Shown here: positions 36,140-45,714 of the stretch, piece after piece
Layout: the number at the start of each line of letters is the position of its first letter
Numbering within the stretch: the stretch's first letter is position 1
Origin: Actinophytocola gossypii
GTDB lineage: Bacteria; Actinomycetota; Actinomycetes; Mycobacteriales; Pseudonocardiaceae
Assembly: GCF_025165815.1 (NCBI RefSeq)
Contig: NZ_JAFFZE010000011.1
Span: 62,001 to 126,000 of the forward strand
Direction of reading: 5' to 3'
Length of the DNA: 64,000 nucleotides
Notes under the pieces: generated by a model
What the model saw: the letters and a program-made list of their open reading frames with translations, nothing else
Databases searched by the model: none
Told to the model about the DNA's origin: nothing
Program-made: the position numbers and the translations under genes

Positions 36140-37456
36140 CTACCGGACGCGCCGGTGACGCACCGCGACCAGACGAAGCGCCGCGTCACCCAGCAGCAGT
36201 ACCGCAGCCACGGTAAGCGCCACTCTCGGCTCCACGACAGCCGCGCCCACCGCCACCACTCCCCCCACCGCGATCGCCACCCGCAGGCTCGGCACCCCAC
36301 CCACCGACGCGACCAGCCCCCGCACGATCCCCCACAACGCGAACCCCGTAGCGACGGCCACCCCCACGAGCACCAACGGCCGCAACGCCCCCGCGTCCGC
36401 CGCGGCGAGCGCGTCGAGCACCGGCACCGGCGACAACCCCAACCGAGGCGCGCCGAGCTGCCGCAACACCGCCGCCCCCACCGCGAGACACATCACCAAC
36501 ACCACCGCGAGGACGGCGAGCACCCCCAACCGCCGAACCCGCCCGGAACCACGCGAGTCGATCACACCACCCTCGTCTCCACCCGCCGACATCCCCACCG
36601 AACCCGCACGCGGACCGCTCACACCGTCCTCGTCTCCACCCGACGACGCCCCCACCGAGCCCGCACGCGGACCGCTCACACCGTCCTCGTCTCCACCCGA
36701 CGACGCCCCCACCGAGCCCGCACGCGGACCGCTCACACCGTCCTCGTCTCCACCCGACGACGCCCCCACCGAGCCCGCATCCGAACCACCGTCGCCGTCC
36801 TCGCCCGTGCGTCTGGTCGCGACACCGCGCGGCGAGTCCGGTAGGTGCACGTCGACCACTCCGCGTGCCGACAGCCTCGTCCCGAACGGCGACATCCCCG
36901 GTTCGCCCGGGCGCGCCGGCGGCCCCACCCCGAGGAAGCACACCGTCAACAAGCCGGCGCTCGCCACCAGCCCGAGCGCGCTGCCACCCTGCTCCAGCGC
37001 CACCGCCGGCGACACCGGCTCGATCGCGAAGCACGCCAGCACCACCAGCGCCAGCGACCCCAGCACCACCGCCGCCCCGGCTCGCACGACCAACGCCGGC
37101 ACCCGCGGCACCGCGACCGTCACCACCGTCACCAGCACGGCCAGCACCACGGCGCCGAGACGTTCCCGCGCCGGTGTCAGGTACTGCCCGAACGTCCCCG
37201 CGATCGCCACCGCCGCGGCCAGCCGGCCGAGTACCCCCACGCCGAACAGCACGCGCCGCACCGGCGTCGGCGCCGTGGCCAGTGGACGTTCCCAACTGGA
37301 CAGAACGGTCAGGTACCCCAGCCCGCCGGCCACCACGAGCGCCACGAGCAACCACGGCCCTGCCAGCGACGCGGCCGGCGCGAGCCCGGTGAACAATCCC
37401 GCCCCGAACGTCGACACCACTCCGGCGGCGAGGAAGTCCACTCTCCGTGCAACCAC
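36140..37456 (-). CDS. APC permease-like polytopic membrane protein with repeat loop
   Basis: A 438-aa protein with about ten hydrophobic segments in two groups (about 8-180 and 318-435). The opening [20 protein letters not shown] resembles the first helix of APC-type amino-acid permeases, but the protein is shorter than the usual 12-helix form. A loop of about 100 residues between the groups contains a 19-aa unit ([19 protein letters not shown]) three times plus worn copies at both ends. Transport function is uncertain. It sits where mycobacteria have gcvT. Confidence 0.6.
   Translation of the reverse strand: MVARRVDFLAAGVVSTFGAGLFTGLAPAASLAGPWLLVALVVAGGLGYLTVLSSWERPLATAPTPVRRVLFGVGVLGRLAAAVAIAGTFGQYLTPARERLGAVVLAVLVTVVTVAVPRVPALVVRAGAAVVLGSLALVVLACFAIEPVSPAVALEQGGSALGLVASAGLLTVCFLGVGPPARPGEPGMSPFGTRLSARGVVDVHLPDSPRGVATRRTGEDGDGGSDAGSVGASSGGDEDGVSGPRAGSVGASSGGDEDGVSGPRAGSVGASSGGDEDGVSGPRAGSVGMSAGGDEGGVIDSRGSGRVRRLGVLAVLAVVLVMCLAVGAAVLRQLGAPRLGLSPVPVLDALAAADAGALRPLVLVGVAVATGFALWGIVRGLVASVGGVPSLRVAIAVGGVVAVGAAVVEPRVALTVAAVLLLGDAALRLVAVRHRRVR
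36603..36773. repeat. 57-bp tandem repeat, three perfect copies
   Basis: Units 36603-36659, 36660-36716 and 36717-36773 are identical; a degenerate copy precedes (about 36546-36602) and a partial copy follows. The length is a multiple of three, so copy changes keep the reading frame of the permease-like gene. Confidence 0.95.
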
Positions 37457-37518
37457 CGGTCAACCGTCGCAGACCGCGCCGGACCGACCTGACGGTGGGC
37501 ACCCTCGCGGCAAGTCGT

Positions 37519-37524
37519 TAGCAT
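37519..37524 (+). promoter_or_regulatory. candidate -10 element of pepA
   Basis: TAGCAT lies 32 nt before the pepA TTG start, giving a leader of about 26 nt that includes the GGGAG ribosome site. Confidence 0.35.
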
Positions 37525-37556
37525 GCGTCAGCAACTCGACCGACGGGAGTACATCG

Positions 37557-39041
37557 TTGACCGCCCCGAAGCTGTCCCTGACCGCCACCTCGGCGGACGA
37601 GGCCACCGTTGACGCCGTGATCATCGGCACCCGGCAGGACGGTGAGCACCTCGTGCTGGCACCGGGCAGCGAGGCGGTGGCCGCCGCGTTCGACGGGTCG
37701 CTGGTCGACGTGCTCTCCACGCTGGGCGTCACCGGCAAGACCGACGAGGTCGTCAAGGTCCCCACCATGGGCCGGCTCGCCGCCCCGGTGCTCGTCGCCG
37801 CCGGGCTCGGGTCGGGCGAGGCGACCGCGGAGCGGGTCCGGCGCGCCTCCGGTGCCGCCGCCCGCGCGCTCGCCGGGACGACCCGCGCACTCAGCACGCT
37901 GTCCACTGTGGACCTCCAGGCTACGGTCGAGGGCACGATCCTCGGCGCCTACCGGTTCGACACCTACCGCTCCGAGCCCGGCGACGCCCCGCTCGCCCGG
38001 GTCGACCTCGCGTCCCCCGGCGAGGGCACCGCCAAGGAGCACCGGGCCACCGTCAAGGCGGCCACCGCGATCGCCGAGGCGGTCAACACCGCCCGTGACT
38101 TCGTCAACACCCCGCCGAACGACCTGTACCCGGCGTCGTTCGCCGAGCGCGCCGCCGCGCTGGGCAAGGCAGCCGGCCTCGACGTCGAGATCCTCGACGA
38201 GAAGGCGCTGCGCAAGGCCGGCTTCGGGGGCGTGCTCGGCGTCGGCATGGGCTCCACCCGTCCGCCGCGGGTGCTGCGCATGACCTACCGCGGCCCGAAG
38301 GCCCGCAAGAAGGTGGCGCTGGTCGGCAAGGGCATCACGTTCGACACCGGCGGCATCTCGATCAAGCCGGCCGCCAACATGGACGAGATGACCTCGGACA
38401 TGTCCGGTGCCGCCGCCATCGTCGCGACCGCGGTGCTCGCCGCGAAGCTCAAGTACCCGCTGGAGGTCAGCGCGACGGTGCCGATGGCGGAGAACATGCC
38501 CTCCGGCGCGGCCTACCGCCCCGGCGACGTGCTCACGATGTACGGCGGCAAGACCGTCGAGGTCCTCAACACCGACGCCGAAGGCCGCCTGATCCTGGCC
38601 GACGCGATCGTGCGCGCCTGCGAGGACGGCCCGGACTACCTGGTCGAGACCGCGACGCTGACCGGCGCGCAGGTCGTGGCGCTGGGCAGGCGCACCGCCG
38701 GCATCATGGGCTCCGACGAGTTCCGCGACCGCGTCGCCGCCATCGCGAAGGCCACCGGCGAGGGCGGCTGGCCGATGCCGCTACCCGACGAACTCCGCCG
38801 CGACCTGGACTCCAAGCTGGCCGACCTGGCCAACGTGACGGGCCACCGGTGGGGCGGCATGCTCGCCGCGGGCCACTTCCTGAGCGAGTTCGTGCCGGAC
38901 GGGCTGCCGTGGGCGCACATCGACATCGCCGGCCCGGCCTACAACAACGGCGGCCCGTGGGGCTACAACGGCAAGGGCGGCACCGGCGTCCCGGTCCGCA
39001 CGCTGGCGGCGCTGCTCGCGGACATCGCCGACAACGGCTGA
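37557..39041 (+). CDS. pepA: leucyl aminopeptidase (M17)
   Basis: A 494-aa M17 peptidase. The N-terminal domain is variable; the catalytic domain has [26 protein letters not shown] and [13 protein letters not shown], supplying the two-zinc ligands and the bicarbonate-site arginine. It trims N-terminal residues from peptides in the cytosol. TTG 37557 is the best start: GGGAG lies 9 nt upstream, and the protein then begins [20 protein letters not shown]. Counterpart of Rv2213. Confidence 0.92.
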   Translation: MTAPKLSLTATSADEATVDAVIIGTRQDGEHLVLAPGSEAVAAAFDGSLVDVLSTLGVTGKTDEVVKVPTMGRLAAPVLVAAGLGSGEATAERVRRASGAAARALAGTTRALSTLSTVDLQATVEGTILGAYRFDTYRSEPGDAPLARVDLASPGEGTAKEHRATVKAATAIAEAVNTARDFVNTPPNDLYPASFAERAAALGKAAGLDVEILDEKALRKAGFGGVLGVGMGSTRPPRVLRMTYRGPKARKKVALVGKGITFDTGGISIKPAANMDEMTSDMSGAAAIVATAVLAAKLKYPLEVSATVPMAENMPSGAAYRPGDVLTMYGGKTVEVLNTDAEGRLILADAIVRACEDGPDYLVETATLTGAQVVALGRRTAGIMGSDEFRDRVAAIAKATGEGGWPMPLPDELRRDLDSKLADLANVTGHRWGGMLAAGHFLSEFVPDGLPWAHIDIAGPAYNNGGPWGYNGKGGTGVPVRTLAALLADIADNG

Positions 39042-39214
39042 CTACAGCCGGATAGGCGGCCAAGCACCCACCGTCGGACAACCATGTGAACCAGCACCGC
39101 CGGCGGGTGCGATAGCAAACACTCGTGGCCACAGGCATGCGCAACCGCCATGGGGGACCCCTGTTTTCAGGCTACCCGGCAGTTCCGACGGTTCCGGGCG
39201 TCGAGGCGCGGGCC

Positions 39215-39223
39215 TGTGGACAA
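39215..39223 (-). promoter_or_regulatory. DnaA-box-like 9-mer
   Basis: TGTGGACAA in the 210-nt gap between pepA and the Hsp70-like gene. A near-match, TGTGGACTA, lies about 20 nt further on. Confidence 0.45.
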
Positions 39224-39251
39224 CCAGGACCGCGCGAACCCTGTGGACTAC

Positions 39252-41063
39252 TCAGTCGACCGTCCACGTGGGCCAGGTCTCGACGTCGCGGCCGGTCGTC
39301 AGCGGGCCGCCCAGGGTCACGCCGGCGACCGTCGCCTCGGCGGCGAGTTCGTACACGAAGCACGCGTACACCGCCGTGCCCGGTTCGGGCGGCGCCGTGA
39401 ACGACGGGCAGTCCAGCATGGTGTCGAAGCCGGTCCTGGCCCCGGTCAACACGCCACGGTCGTCGCGCAGGTACAGGTGTTCGGCCGGAAGCCGCGCGCG
39501 GACGACGACGTACCGATGACCCGGCGCGGGACTCCGGTCACCCAGATAGCCGGACGGGGTCAGCACCAGGTCGGCACCCGCGCGGACGTCCACGCCGTCG
39601 ACCGCCACCTCCACCAGGGGCTCGCCCAACCGGCCGACGTCCCGGGCGGGCGCCGGCGCATCCGACGCGGACGGCACCGACGCCGGGAACCGCACCGGCG
39701 GCGTGGTTCCCGGCGCGCCGACGACCACCGCCGTGACCGGGGTCGACTCGGGCACGGGCAGCGGCACGCAGGCGTCGAACGACGACGCAGGCTCGACGAC
39801 GTCGGGCAGCGGCGACGCGCAGCCGACCGGGGTACCCGCCAGCGGCCGGATCCACTGGCCCCGGTCGTCCATGGCCGCCACGGTGTCGGCGACGTCCTGC
39901 CGCCACGCCGGGCCGGACACGTGCACGCCGCGCAGCACCACGGTCACCCAGCGGTAGCCGAGCGGTGCCTCCCCCAGCGGCGCCGGGGCGCGCGACTCCA
40001 CCCGCACGTCGGACACCGTCAACTCCAGCGTCGTCCCCGACGGGTGCCGGTGCCGGACGGGCGTCCCCATCCGTCCCCCGGCGAACGGCTGTCGGCCGTC
40101 GGCCACCAGTTCGCGGCCGTCGACCACCGGCGGCAGGCCCGGCGACGACGACGCGGCGGCGGGACCCGGCAGACCCGCGGTCAGCCGGCCCGGTCCGATC
40201 CCGACGACCGTCACCGCGGCCGCGGCCACCGCCATCACCAGGAGCGCCGCGGCGACGACGACCCGGCGGCGCAGCCGCAGCGGACGCGGCGCCGCCGGCA
40301 CGGACTCCTCGACCGACACGGGCACCGGCGTGGCCAGTCGCAGCGCGCCGCGGGCCACGGCCTGCTCCGGGTCGGCCGCCAGGCGTACGGGGCGGCGGAC
40401 CGCTTCCGACACCCGCCGGCCGACCACCGGCAGCGGGCCGGCTCCGACCAGCAGCACCCGGTCCACCGGCGTCTCGGCGACCACCCGCTCGACCAGGGAG
40501 CCCGAATCGCCCGGCTCCGCCGCGCCGTGCGCCAGCACCTCCAGCTCACCGGCCTCCGTCCGCCGGACCGCCGTCGCCTCGCACGTCGCCGCGTCGCAGG
40601 ACACCACCAGCAGCGTCGCCCCCGGCTCCAGGTCCGCGCCGGCCGCGGCGGCCACCGGCGCGGCGACCGTCGACACCCGCGGCGCCAGGCCGCTCGCGGC
40701 CCTCGCCAGCACCTCGACCCGTGCGGGCGGCCAGCCGGCCGGGTGCGCAACGACCAGCTCGTCGATCCGGTCGACCGGCCCGACGGCACGGGCGAGCAGC
40801 GCCCGCACCAGGGCGTTCACCGGCAGCACGGTCTCGCCGACCAGCGTCTCGCGTTCGTCGAGCCGGTCGGCCACCGTGGTCGGCTCGAAGGTCGGCGCGA
40901 AGGCCGGGTCGGCCGCCCTGGTCGCCTCGTGGCCGGCGACCAGCCGGTCGTCGCGGTCGAGCAGCACGACCGACGGCTCCACAGCGACCAGCCGCTCCGG
41001 CGGGGTGGCCACGACGACCGTGTCGGCACCGCCGAAGTCGACGACGACAGTGACAGCGGTCAC
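39252..41063 (-). CDS. membrane-anchored Hsp70-like ATPase-fold protein
   Basis: A 603-aa protein. Residues 1-245 look like an Hsp70/actin-fold nucleotide-binding domain: VTVVVDFGGADTVVVA (phosphate-1-like), LVVAHPAGWPPARVEVL, and DPEQAVARGALRLA like the DnaK DEAVAxGAA end. A basic stretch and one membrane helix (about 267-289) follow, then about 310 external residues with beta-rich motifs and four or more cysteines. There is no DnaK substrate-binding domain. The layout recalls type VII secretion-associated proteins and other Hsp70-like membrane proteins of actinobacteria, but no ESX genes are nearby. Function unknown. Confidence 0.65.
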   Translation of the reverse strand: MTAVTVVVDFGGADTVVVATPPERLVAVEPSVVLLDRDDRLVAGHEATRAADPAFAPTFEPTTVADRLDERETLVGETVLPVNALVRALLARAVGPVDRIDELVVAHPAGWPPARVEVLARAASGLAPRVSTVAAPVAAAAGADLEPGATLLVVSCDAATCEATAVRRTEAGELEVLAHGAAEPGDSGSLVERVVAETPVDRVLLVGAGPLPVVGRRVSEAVRRPVRLAADPEQAVARGALRLATPVPVSVEESVPAAPRPLRLRRRVVVAAALLVMAVAAAAVTVVGIGPGRLTAGLPGPAAASSSPGLPPVVDGRELVADGRQPFAGGRMGTPVRHRHPSGTTLELTVSDVRVESRAPAPLGEAPLGYRWVTVVLRGVHVSGPAWRQDVADTVAAMDDRGQWIRPLAGTPVGCASPLPDVVEPASSFDACVPLPVPESTPVTAVVVGAPGTTPPVRFPASVPSASDAPAPARDVGRLGEPLVEVAVDGVDVRAGADLVLTPSGYLGDRSPAPGHRYVVVRARLPAEHLYLRDDRGVLTGARTGFDTMLDCPSFTAPPEPGTAVYACFVYELAAEATVAGVTLGGPLTTGRDVETWPTWTVD

Positions 41064-41129
41064 GCCACACCCTTCCCGCTCCGGAAAGTCGTACCGACCT
41101 TCAGATACGGCGGCATCGGCGGTGCGGGT

Positions 41130-41468
41130 TCAACCGCGTTCGCGCTTCTGCCGGGCCTGGTACTCCCGCATCCGCTTCGGGTAGCCGACCCGCTCCACCT
41201 CGTACACCGGCATGGAGCGCTTCTTGGCGAACTCGAACGCCGCGTCCGGGCTCGAGATGCGCCGTCGCGTCCATTCGCCGTCGTGCGCGACCAGTAGGAC
41301 CGTCGTCTCGGTCACATGGGTTCGCGGTTCGACGAACGCCTCCACCCCACGGCGCTGCGACGCCCACTCGTCGAGGTGTGCGGTGTCCTGCTTGCTCGCG
41401 GTCCGGACCTGGCCCGTCCCGCCCTTCCCACCCTTGCGCTTCCTGCGCAGCGAGTCGAAAACGCCCAC
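41130..41468 (-). CDS. conserved basic protein, unknown
   Basis: A 112-aa basic protein beginning MGVFDSLRRKRKGGKGG, followed by a domain with TTVLLVAHDGEWTRRRISSPDAAFEF-type strands and a positively charged end. ACGGAGG lies 9 nt before GTG 41468, which sets the start; the longer frame is not needed. It is divergent from lpdA and probably conserved in actinobacteria. A nucleic-acid or membrane-surface role could fit the charge, but this is a guess. Confidence 0.6.
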   Translation of the reverse strand: MGVFDSLRRKRKGGKGGTGQVRTASKQDTAHLDEWASQRRGVEAFVEPRTHVTETTVLLVAHDGEWTRRRISSPDAAFEFAKKRSMPVYEVERVGYPKRMREYQARQKRERG

Positions 41469-41613
41469 AGCGGCTACCTCCGTAGCGGAAAGTCGTCCCC
41501 TCCATTGTGCCTGTCCGGCCACCTCGCAAGCCTGCAGGACGTAGTGACAAGATGATGTGTGGTGGCCGCCGACATGGCCCTGTCAAGACCCAGCCGTACG
41601 TCGAGGAGAACCC

Positions 41614-42984
41614 GTGACTGATACCTCCGCTGACCTGGTGATCCTGGGTGGCGGGTCGGGAGGCTATGCCTGTGCGTTCCGCGCCGCCGGCCTCGGCCTG
41701 TCGGTGATCCTGGTCGAGAAGGACAAGCTCGGCGGCACCTGCCTGCACCGCGGTTGCATCCCCACCAAGGCGCTGCTGCACGCCGCCGAGGTCGCCGACC
41801 TGGCCAGGGAGGGCGACCAGTTCGGCGTCAAGTCCTCGCTCGAGGGCGTCGACATCGCCGGCGTCAACTCCTACAAGGACGGCGTCGTCGGCGGGCTCTA
41901 CAAAGGACTCCAGGGTCTGGCCAAGGCCAACAAGGTCACCGTCGTCGAGGGCCAGGGCACGTTCGTCGGCCCGAACACCGTCGAGGTGAACGGCGAGCGG
42001 TACACCGGCCGCGACGTGGTGCTCGCCACCGGCTCCTACGCGCGCTCGCTGCCCGGCCTGGAGATCGGCGGCCGGATCATCACCAGCGACCAGGCGGTCA
42101 ACCTCGACTACGTCCCGTCCAGCGTCGTGGTGCTCGGCGGCGGCGTGATCGGCGTCGAGTTCGCCAGCGTGTGGGCGTCGTTCGGCGCCGAGGTCACCAT
42201 CGTCGAGGCGCTGCCCCGCCTGGTCCCGCTCGAGGACGAGTGGGCGTCCAAGCAGCTGGAGCGCGCCTTCCGCAAGCGCGGCATCGCCTACAAGACCGGG
42301 GTGAAGTTCACCGGCGCCGAGCAGGACGGCTCGAACGTCACGGTCTCGCTGGAGTCCGGCGAGACCATCGAGGCCGAGACCCTTCTGGTCGCCGTCGGCC
42401 GCGGCCCGAACAGCGCTGGCCACGGCTACGAGGAGGCCGGCATCGCCATGGAGCGCGGCTTCGTGCTCACCGACGACCGGCTGCGCACCAACCTGGACAA
42501 CGTCTACGCCGTCGGCGACCTGGTGCCGGGCCTGCAGCTCGCGCACCGCGGCTTCCAGCACGGCATCTTCGTCGCCGAGGAGATCGCCGGCCGCGACCCG
42601 CGCCCGGTCGACGAGGCCGGCATCCCACGCGTCACCTACTGCAAGCCCGAGGTCGCGTCGGTCGGGCTGACCGAGGCGCAGGCCAAGGAGCGCTACGGCG
42701 ACGCCCAGACCTACACCTACGCGCTGAGCGGCAACGGCAAGAGCCAGATCCTCAAGACCTCGGGCGGCGTGAAGCTCGTGAAGGCCCCGGACGGCCCCGT
42801 GGTGGGCGTCACGATGGTCGGCGAACGGGTCGGCGAGCTTGTCGGCGAGGCCCAGTTGATCTACAACTGGGAGGCCTACCCCGAGGACGTGGCGCCGCTC
42901 ATCCACGCCCACCCCACCCAGACCGAGGCGCTCGGCGAGGCCTTCCTCGCCTTGGCCGGCAAGCCACTGCACGTGCACGGCTGA
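41614..42984 (+). CDS. lpdA: dihydrolipoamide dehydrogenase (E3)
   Basis: A 456-aa flavoprotein. FAD motif LVILGGGSGGYACAFRAA, redox disulfide GGTCLHRGCIPTK, NAD motif VVLGGGVIGVEFASVW, and the C-terminal active-site HAHPTQTEALGEA (His-Glu pair). It reoxidises lipoyl groups of the 2-oxoacid dehydrogenase complexes. GTG 41614 has GAGGAGA 5-8 nt upstream. dlaT follows by 30 nt, forming an E3-E2 operon. Confidence 0.95.
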   Translation: MTDTSADLVILGGGSGGYACAFRAAGLGLSVILVEKDKLGGTCLHRGCIPTKALLHAAEVADLAREGDQFGVKSSLEGVDIAGVNSYKDGVVGGLYKGLQGLAKANKVTVVEGQGTFVGPNTVEVNGERYTGRDVVLATGSYARSLPGLEIGGRIITSDQAVNLDYVPSSVVVLGGGVIGVEFASVWASFGAEVTIVEALPRLVPLEDEWASKQLERAFRKRGIAYKTGVKFTGAEQDGSNVTVSLESGETIEAETLLVAVGRGPNSAGHGYEEAGIAMERGFVLTDDRLRTNLDNVYAVGDLVPGLQLAHRGFQHGIFVAEEIAGRDPRPVDEAGIPRVTYCKPEVASVGLTEAQAKERYGDAQTYTYALSGNGKSQILKTSGGVKLVKAPDGPVVGVTMVGERVGELVGEAQLIYNWEAYPEDVAPLIHAHPTQTEALGEAFLALAGKPLHVHG

Positions 42985-43014
42985 AGCCACGAGGAACAAG
43001 GAGTCAGCGAAACC

Positions 43015-44787
43015 ATGGCCTTCTCCGTCCAGATGCCGGCGCTCGGCGAGAGTGTCACCGAGGGCACCGTCACGCGGTGGCTCAAGCAGGTCGGCGACAC
43101 CGTCGAGGTGGACGAGCCGTTGCTGGAGGTGTCCACCGACAAGGTCGACACCGAGATCCCGTCGCCAGCGGCCGGTGTGCTGCAGAAGATCGTCGCCGAG
43201 GAGGACGAGACGATCGAGGTCGGCGCCGAGCTCGCGGTGATCGGCGACAGCGCCGAGTCCGGTGACTCCGGTGACTCCGGCGGCGGCTCCGACGAGTCCG
43301 CCCAGGCGGAGCCGGAACCAGAGCCGGAGCCGGAACCCCAGCAGCAGGCCGAGCCCGAGCCGGCGCGCGAGCAGCCGTCGTCCAGTGGTGGTGGCGGCGG
43401 CGGTGGTGGCGGCGGCACGCCGGTGGAGATGCCGGCGCTCGGCGAGAGTGTCACCGAGGGCACCGTCACGCGGTGGCTCAAGCAGGTCGGCGACACCGTC
43501 GAGGTGGACGAGCCGTTGCTGGAGGTGTCCACCGACAAGGTCGACACCGAGATCCCCTCCCCGGTGGCCGGCACCGTGCTGGAGATCACCGCTGCCGAGG
43601 ACGAGACCGTGCAGGTCGGCGGCCAGCTCGCGATCGTCGGTTCCGGCGACGCCGCGCCCGCCAAGTCCGAGCCGGAGCCCCAGCCGGAACCGGAGCCCCA
43701 GCCCGAGCCAGCGCCGGAGCCCCCGAAGCAGGAGGCACCGAAGCAGGAGGCCCCTGAGCCGGAGCCGAAGCAGGAGGCACCGAAGCAGGAGGCACCGAAG
43801 CAGCCGGCGCCGCAGGACGCTCCCCGCCAGGAGTCGAAGCCGGCCGCGCGGGCGGGCGGCGACGCCCCCTACGTGACCCCGCTGGTCCGCAAGCTCGCCG
43901 CCGAGCACAAGGTCGACCTGGCCACCGTCACCGGCTCCGGTGTCGGCGGCCGGATCCGCAAGCAGGACGTGCTGGCCGCCGCCGAGGCCGCCAAGCAGCC
44001 GGCTCCGGCGGCCTCCGCGCCGGCCAAGGCCCCTGCCGCGCCCGCGCCCGCGTCCGATCTGCGCGGCAAGACCGAGAAGATGAGCCGCCTGCGCCAGACG
44101 GTGTCCCGGCGAATGGTCGAGTCGCTGCAGACCGCCGCGCAGCTCACCCAGGTCGTCGAGGTCGACGTGACCAAGGTCGCCAAGCTGCGGTCGCGAGCCA
44201 AGTCGGCGTTCGAGCAGCGCGAGGGCGTGAAGCTGACGTTCCTGCCGTTCTTCGCCAAGGCCACGGTCGAGGCACTCAAGGCGCACCCGAAGCTGAACGC
44301 GTCGATCAACGACGAGACCAAGGAGGTGACCTACCACGGCGCCGAGCACCTCGGCATCGCGGTGGACACCGACCGCGGCCTGCTGTCGCCGACCATCCAC
44401 AACGCGGGTGACCTCAGCGTCGCCGGTCTCGCGCACCGGATCGCCGACCTGGCCGACCGGACCAGGGCCAACAAGGTCACCCCGGACGAGCTGTTCGGCG
44501 CGACGTTCACGCTGACCAACCTGGGCAGCCAGGGCGCGCTGTTCGACACGCCGATCATCCCGCAGCCGCAGTCCCAGGTCGGCATCCTGGGCGTCGGCCT
44601 GGTCGTGAAGCGCCCGGTCGTGGTGACCGACGCCGACGGCAACGACACCATCGCGATCCGGTCGATGGCCTACCTGGCGCTGACCTACGACCACCGCCTG
44701 GTCGACGGCGCCGACGCCGGCCGGTTCCTGACCTCGATCAAGAACCGCCTGCAGGAGGGGAACTTCGAGGGCGACCTGGGCCTGTAG
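43015..44787 (+). CDS. dlaT: dihydrolipoamide acyltransferase (E2), two lipoyl domains
   Basis: A 590-aa E2. Two lipoyl domains carry lysines K43 and K175 in [14 protein letters not shown]; an E3-binding domain ([17 protein letters not shown] to RIRKQDVL) lies near 285-325; the catalytic domain ends with [14 protein letters not shown] (His and Asp). The linkers are runs of Pro/Glu/Gln/Lys, and Gly after the first domain. In actinobacteria this protein often serves the pyruvate complex with AceE, here encoded 9 kb away. Homologues are often labelled sucB. The lipoyl domains are nearly identical in DNA. Confidence 0.95.
   Translation: MAFSVQMPALGESVTEGTVTRWLKQVGDTVEVDEPLLEVSTDKVDTEIPSPAAGVLQKIVAEEDETIEVGAELAVIGDSAESGDSGDSGGGSDESAQAEPEPEPEPEPQQQAEPEPAREQPSSSGGGGGGGGGGTPVEMPALGESVTEGTVTRWLKQVGDTVEVDEPLLEVSTDKVDTEIPSPVAGTVLEITAAEDETVQVGGQLAIVGSGDAAPAKSEPEPQPEPEPQPEPAPEPPKQEAPKQEAPEPEPKQEAPKQEAPKQPAPQDAPRQESKPAARAGGDAPYVTPLVRKLAAEHKVDLATVTGSGVGGRIRKQDVLAAAEAAKQPAPAASAPAKAPAAPAPASDLRGKTEKMSRLRQTVSRRMVESLQTAAQLTQVVEVDVTKVAKLRSRAKSAFEQREGVKLTFLPFFAKATVEALKAHPKLNASINDETKEVTYHGAEHLGIAVDTDRGLLSPTIHNAGDLSVAGLAHRIADLADRTRANKVTPDELFGATFTLTNLGSQGALFDTPIIPQPQSQVGILGVGLVVKRPVVVTDADGNDTIAIRSMAYLALTYDHRLVDGADAGRFLTSIKNRLQEGNFEGDLGL
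43033..43556. repeat. direct repeat of lipoyl-domain DNA (128 bp identical)
   Basis: 43033-43160 and 43429-43556 are identical base for base, including synonymous sites, 396 bp apart. This indicates recent duplication or gene conversion. Confidence 0.95.
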
Positions 44788-45672
44788 ATGCGCGTCGTGG
44801 TCGCCGGCTCGTCCGGCCTGGTCGGCACGGCACTGGTCAGCGGCCTGCGCGCCGCGGGCCACGACGTCGTCCGGCTCGTCCGGCGCCCGGCGACCGCGCC
44901 GGACGAGCGGACCTGGGACCCGCCGGCCGGGCGGATCGACGACGACGCCCTGGCCGGCGCCGACGCCGCGGTGAACCTGTGCGGCGCCGGCATCGGCAGC
45001 CGCCGCTGGAGCCACGCCCGCAAGCAGGTCCTGCTGGACAGCCGGGTCGAGCCGACCGAGGTGCTGGCCGCGGCGGTGGCCGAGCACGGGGTGAAGGTGC
45101 TGGTCAACGCGTCCGCGGTCGGCTACTACGGCGACGGTGGCGACCGGGTCCTGGACGAGCGCGCGCCGCGCGGCCGGGGGTTCCTGGCCGCGCTGTGCGG
45201 GCACTGGGAGGCGGCGACCCAGCGCGCCGAGGAGGCCGGGACGCGGGTCGTCCGGATGCGCACCGGACACGTGCTGTCCGGCCGGGGCGGGCTGCTCGGC
45301 ACGCTGCGCCCGCTGGTGTTCCTGCTGCTCGGCGGCCGGCTCGGCGACGGCCGCCAGTTCATGCCGTGGATCGCCCTGTCCGACCACGTCGCCGCGATCC
45401 GCTTCGCCATCGAAACCGAGTCCCTGGCCGGCGCGGTCAACTCGTGCTCGCCGAACCCGGTCACCAACCGCGAGTTCACCCGGCTCCTCGGCCGGGTGAT
45501 GCGCCGCCCCACCCCGTGGTTCGTGCCCGGTCTCGCCCTGCGCGCGGCCATCGGCGACGGCGGCGGCGAGGTGCTCTACAGCCAGCGCACGGTGCCGGCG
45601 GCACTGCGCGAGGCCGGGTTCGTCTTCGGCTACCCGAAGCTGGAGGACGCCTTCCGGGCCGCGCTCCAGTGA
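44788..45672 (+). CDS. TIGR01777-family NAD-dependent epimerase
   Basis: A 294-aa extended SDR. Start VVVAGSSGLVGTALVSGLRAAGH is the nucleotide fold; VNLCGAGIGSRRWSHARKQ and NASAVGYYGDGG are signatures of the SDR39U1/YfcH-like group, and NSCSPNPVTNREF the C-terminal part. The physiological reaction of this group is not established. It begins directly after the dlaT stop, so it belongs to that operon; counterpart of Rv2216. Confidence 0.9.
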   Translation: MRVVVAGSSGLVGTALVSGLRAAGHDVVRLVRRPATAPDERTWDPPAGRIDDDALAGADAAVNLCGAGIGSRRWSHARKQVLLDSRVEPTEVLAAAVAEHGVKVLVNASAVGYYGDGGDRVLDERAPRGRGFLAALCGHWEAATQRAEEAGTRVVRMRTGHVLSGRGGLLGTLRPLVFLLLGGRLGDGRQFMPWIALSDHVAAIRFAIETESLAGAVNSCSPNPVTNREFTRLLGRVMRRPTPWFVPGLALRAAIGDGGGEVLYSQRTVPAALREAGFVFGYPKLEDAFRAALQ

Positions 45673-45701
45673 GGACGGACGACGACCGGATGACGAAGGC
45701 G

Positions 45702-45707
45702 TAGTGT
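45702..45707 (+). promoter_or_regulatory. -10 element of lipB
   Basis: TAGTGT ends 7 nt before GTG 45715. Confidence 0.5.
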
Positions 45708-45714
45708 CGCCATC

